Of a DNA stretch of 64,000 nt, positions 61,201 through 64,000 are shown piece by piece. The stretch covers positions 8,630,324 through 8,694,323 of the forward strand of contig NC_064537.1 of the NCBI RefSeq assembly GCF_023856365.1, given 5' to 3'. This DNA is from Brienomyrus brachyistius. Lineage: Eukaryota > Chordata > Actinopteri > Osteoglossiformes > Mormyridae. The position numbers were made by a program, and so were the translations under genes. The notes below the pieces were generated by a model, which saw only the letters and a program-made list of their open reading frames with translations, was not told the DNA's origin and did no database searches. How positions within the stretch are numbered: the stretch's first letter is position 1; every line of letters starts with the position of its first letter.

Positions 61201-63814
61201 TTGCTAACACTCAGCTTTGCTACTAAGTCACTGAAGAGTGATGGTGTGTCTGTCATCTCTTTAATATCATGTCAGAAGGAAGATCTGGACGGGGAGATTG
61301 ACCTGAGGTCCTGTGTGGAGGTGTCCGAGTTTGATGTGGAGAAGAACTATGGTTTTCAGATCCAGGTGGATAGTACTGGAATCTGTTTTGAATTTGAAGG
61401 CGTCCAGTAGTTGCTGTTATGTATGATCACAAAATGTTTCACCTCACTATTGGTGGTGAAAGGGAAGACAGAACCTTCAGATGTTCCTCAGAAGGTCGAA
61501 GCTTGTACTATTGTGTGTATATCTGGGATTATATCCTCACATGCTCTGTGGATGGAGTGTTTGTTTTGGAATGTTTGCTTTCAGGTTAGTGTTTATCTCA
61601 AATGCTGACTTGTAAGGTCCTGCTCGTCCACTCTTTCTCGTCACTTGCGCACAGACCCAGGGGGCTGCGTTCACCCTGTCTGCCATGACATCGGGGATCA
61701 GGAGGAACTGGCTGGAGGTTCTGAGGAAGAACGTCCTTCCCAGCAGCTCGCCCGACATCATGCAGTAAGTTCCTGCTGCTGTACTTGACTCTGTTCAGAT
61801 AGAGTTTTACTTCACGCCTCTGGTGTGTCAGTTTAGACAGCTGCAGAACCAGCTCCCCGCAGTGGGGGGGGGGGGGAGGGGTGGGGGTGGGTATGCCTGA
61901 CCCAGCTGGTCTTGAGCTTGGTCCACACCACAGCTGGGCAAATGCCAACCAGTCACAGAACTTTTCCATACCTGTGAACCGGAAGTAAGAAAAACTAAAA
62001 TTTTAAGATGCACATTTTGGACTCCTCCACCAAAGCACCCCATGGTCCCACTCAGGTGCACCTTACAGCTGGAGTGTGGTCCGTGTAACAGTGTCATACG
62101 ACAGCACTGACTTAACAAACCTGATTTCCTCTCAGACGCACACACCCACACACACGCTGCTGCTGATATGCTGTCTAAACCAGGTTTGCTGTAATTTGTA
62201 CTGTGTTCTGGGCCTCATTCATTACTATTCTTCCTGTTTTCCAGGCTGTCAGACAGCAGGACTGACAAGATCCACACGTCTTGTCCCCTTTTGCCTGGTC
62301 AGCTTCCCTCTCAGCACGGTCACAGGGACTCAGGCTCTGAGGTCATGGCCCCCACCCCGCATCAGCTAGACTACGTGGAGCTTGCACCGGTGATGGACAC
62401 ACAAGCCCCCACAAAGCCCATCAGCACGCCCGAGACCAGAGAGGGCCTGGACAGGGAACAGGCCCGAAGACTGGAAGACAGGGCCCGGTGGTTCCAGGCT
62501 GGGGTTCCTGCCAAGGAGCCGCCACCTGGCAGCAGTCTGTGGGATGCTGTGCACCTGAAGAAGGGCACAGGCTCCGCCTCCAGCTTGGAAGAGACGCTTG
62601 AGAGGAAGTGGGTGGAGTTTGAAAGACTGCCCCTGCGAGAGATGAGGTCGCTGCCCCCAATTGGATCCTGTGGTAGCCGGCCTGCCAATGAAGTGCTGTT
62701 GAAGGAGGTAGTAGGAATGGAGATATTGATAGCTGAGGTTATTTTGTTCTGCTGTTCTCCAGCTGTGCGTTAGCGATGTCACCCTCTGTCCTCTTCCAAT
62801 CCCTATCAGGTGGCCTTGCTGAAGGCTCAGGTGGAGCAGCTACAGAAGGTGAGGTTTGCAAGAGAAGGTGGGAAGTGTGGTCTAGAGGCCCCCTGTGGCC
62901 GTAGCCTGGAGGCAATGGAGAAAGCGCACGGGGGGGCCCTGGAGGAGCTACAGAGGCGGCATGAACGGCAGGTGAGGGAGCTGGAAGTGGAGCGTGACCG
63001 GCTGCTTCGGGAAGAGGCCCAGGCCACGGTGCAGGGTGAGTGGGCGGGGATCCCCGTTTGGGTGGTGAGATGCCAGGCGATGCTGCAGCGGACTGGGCTA
63101 CTAAGCGTTTACGTCACTACCATGGATCGACATAACTGATACTCACGTACACATTCTCGGTATAACGGATTAAATATTTTTTAATTTCTTGCCATAACAG
63201 AGCAAATGTGTATTCATATTATGTACATTTGCACTTTTATGACAAGAAATTTGATCTCATTTAATCCTTTATACCGTAAATGTATACTTACATTCTTGCA
63301 TTTGCATTTTACGTATTTAGTAGACGTATTTAGTAGACACAAGTGAGTGGAGCACATTACAAACGTACGTGTTGTGGAGGAGTCGACTAGGCAGAACCTA
63401 ATAAGGCAATTCGATGACCAAATTTGCAACATTAAGATTTGCAGACATTCAGAGGACATACAGAGGTATCAAGCTAGTGGAGGAATTCATGGAACAGATG
63501 GGTGTTGAGATGTTTCCAGAAGGTAGAGAGGGAGTCTGGTGACCGTACATGGTTCAGCAGCTCATTCCACCATCGAAGAACATCACAAGAGAACGATCCG
63601 GAGTGATACTTCTTGCAGGGTGGAGGGAGCTTCAAATAGCGTTGGTTTTCTGACCGAAGGGGCTGAGATAATAACCTCCCCCCCCCCGCAAATTCACACC
63701 CCTAGCTATGGAGGTGCTGAAGACGGCCCTGAGGGTGGAGCTGGAGGAGGAAGTGGCGAGAGCGAGGCGGCTGGGTGGAGGGACGGCCGAGTTGCAGGCC
63801 ATGCCGCAGACGCA
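58276..63814 (+). CDS. triobp: TRIOBP short form (Tara), PH domain and coiled coil, 3' incomplete
   Basis: F-actin-stabilising protein that binds the TRIO guanine-nucleotide exchange factor. Exons join in phase: 58276-58281 (Met-Thr), 60056-60112, 60578-60646, 61276-61365, 61655-61764, 62245-62707, 62810-63035, 63706-63814. 376 codons are visible and the gene continues past the window. The start [17 protein letters not shown] is nearly identical to human Tara. The PH domain spans about residues 8-100 ([52 protein letters not shown]). A linker contains LDYVELAPV, and a coiled coil begins near 266 ([17 protein letters not shown]). A Ser/Thr-rich insert of about 13 residues that follows GE in the human protein is absent here. 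The donor after 63814 is GTGAGT. Confidence 0.93.
63280..63600 (+). repeat. Interspersed repeat in the triobp coiled-coil intron
   Basis: Contains 'tgggtgttgagatgtttcca' and 'cagctcattccaccatcgaa', phrases typical of a widespread fish retroelement 3' region. Degraded, with no clear ends. It lies between triobp exons at 62810 and 63706. Confidence 0.4.
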
Positions 63815-64000
63815 GTGAGTCACGTGAGCTGTAGGTCACACGCACACACTGCTTCGGAGGTGCCAGTAGTGGGATTATGGGTAAGCGCTGTCATTTGTAT
63901 ACAAAGTAGGTCTGGCAAGCTGAGATGAAAGCAGCCGCCCAAACGGCACAGCTGACCCGCCGTGGGACACACATGGCGCACGTTTAAGCATCGCTGATCA

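Overview
The window is vertebrate nuclear DNA, almost certainly from a ray-finned (teleost-type) fish. Genes are split by GT-AG introns, intergenic DNA is long and AT-rich, and interspersed tRNA-derived SINEs with (ATGG)n tails, Tc1-like transposon relics, long (GT)n and (CATC)n microsatellites and minisatellites are scattered throughout. The species cannot be resolved from the sequence alone.

Layout. Positions 1-25,200 hold no gene I can name. They contain simple repeats, transposon relics, several minisatellites, a few stretches that read like conserved non-coding elements, and three isolated exon-like segments on both strands. From 25,200 onward three genes lie head to tail on the + strand: (1) kdelr3 (five coding exons, 25,625-28,470; complete, 215 aa), the Golgi KDEL receptor that returns ER chaperones; (2) srebf2 (nineteen coding exons, 32,353-48,067; complete, 1,147 aa), the membrane-bound sterol-regulated transcription factor SREBP-2, with a microRNA miR-33 hairpin inside intron 16; (3) triobp (from about 53,180 to beyond the right edge), the actin-binding protein TRIOBP/Tara, with an upstream promoter for a disordered N-terminal form and an internal promoter near 58,200 for the short PH-domain/coiled-coil form.

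I derived the exon joins by matching reading phase and GT/AG signals. Every srebf2 and kdelr3 junction closes in phase, and the totals match the lengths expected for these families (about 1,141 and 214 aa in human).

How the parts work together: srebf2 and its intronic miR-33 form the well-known cholesterol module, in which SREBP-2 raises sterol synthesis and uptake while miR-33 represses sterol export targets. SREBP-2 is held in the ER and cleaved in the Golgi, the same compartment pair served by the KDEL receptor encoded next door, but nothing in the sequence shows that this adjacency is functional. The human orthologues of all three genes lie in 22q13, so this is a compacted piece of conserved synteny. 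I found no sign of a wholly new molecular system. The points most worth checking are the miR-33 variant, the altered caspase site in SREBP-2, the predicted TRIOBP-4-like terminal exon, the possible uORF of long triobp, and the unassigned exon-like segments.
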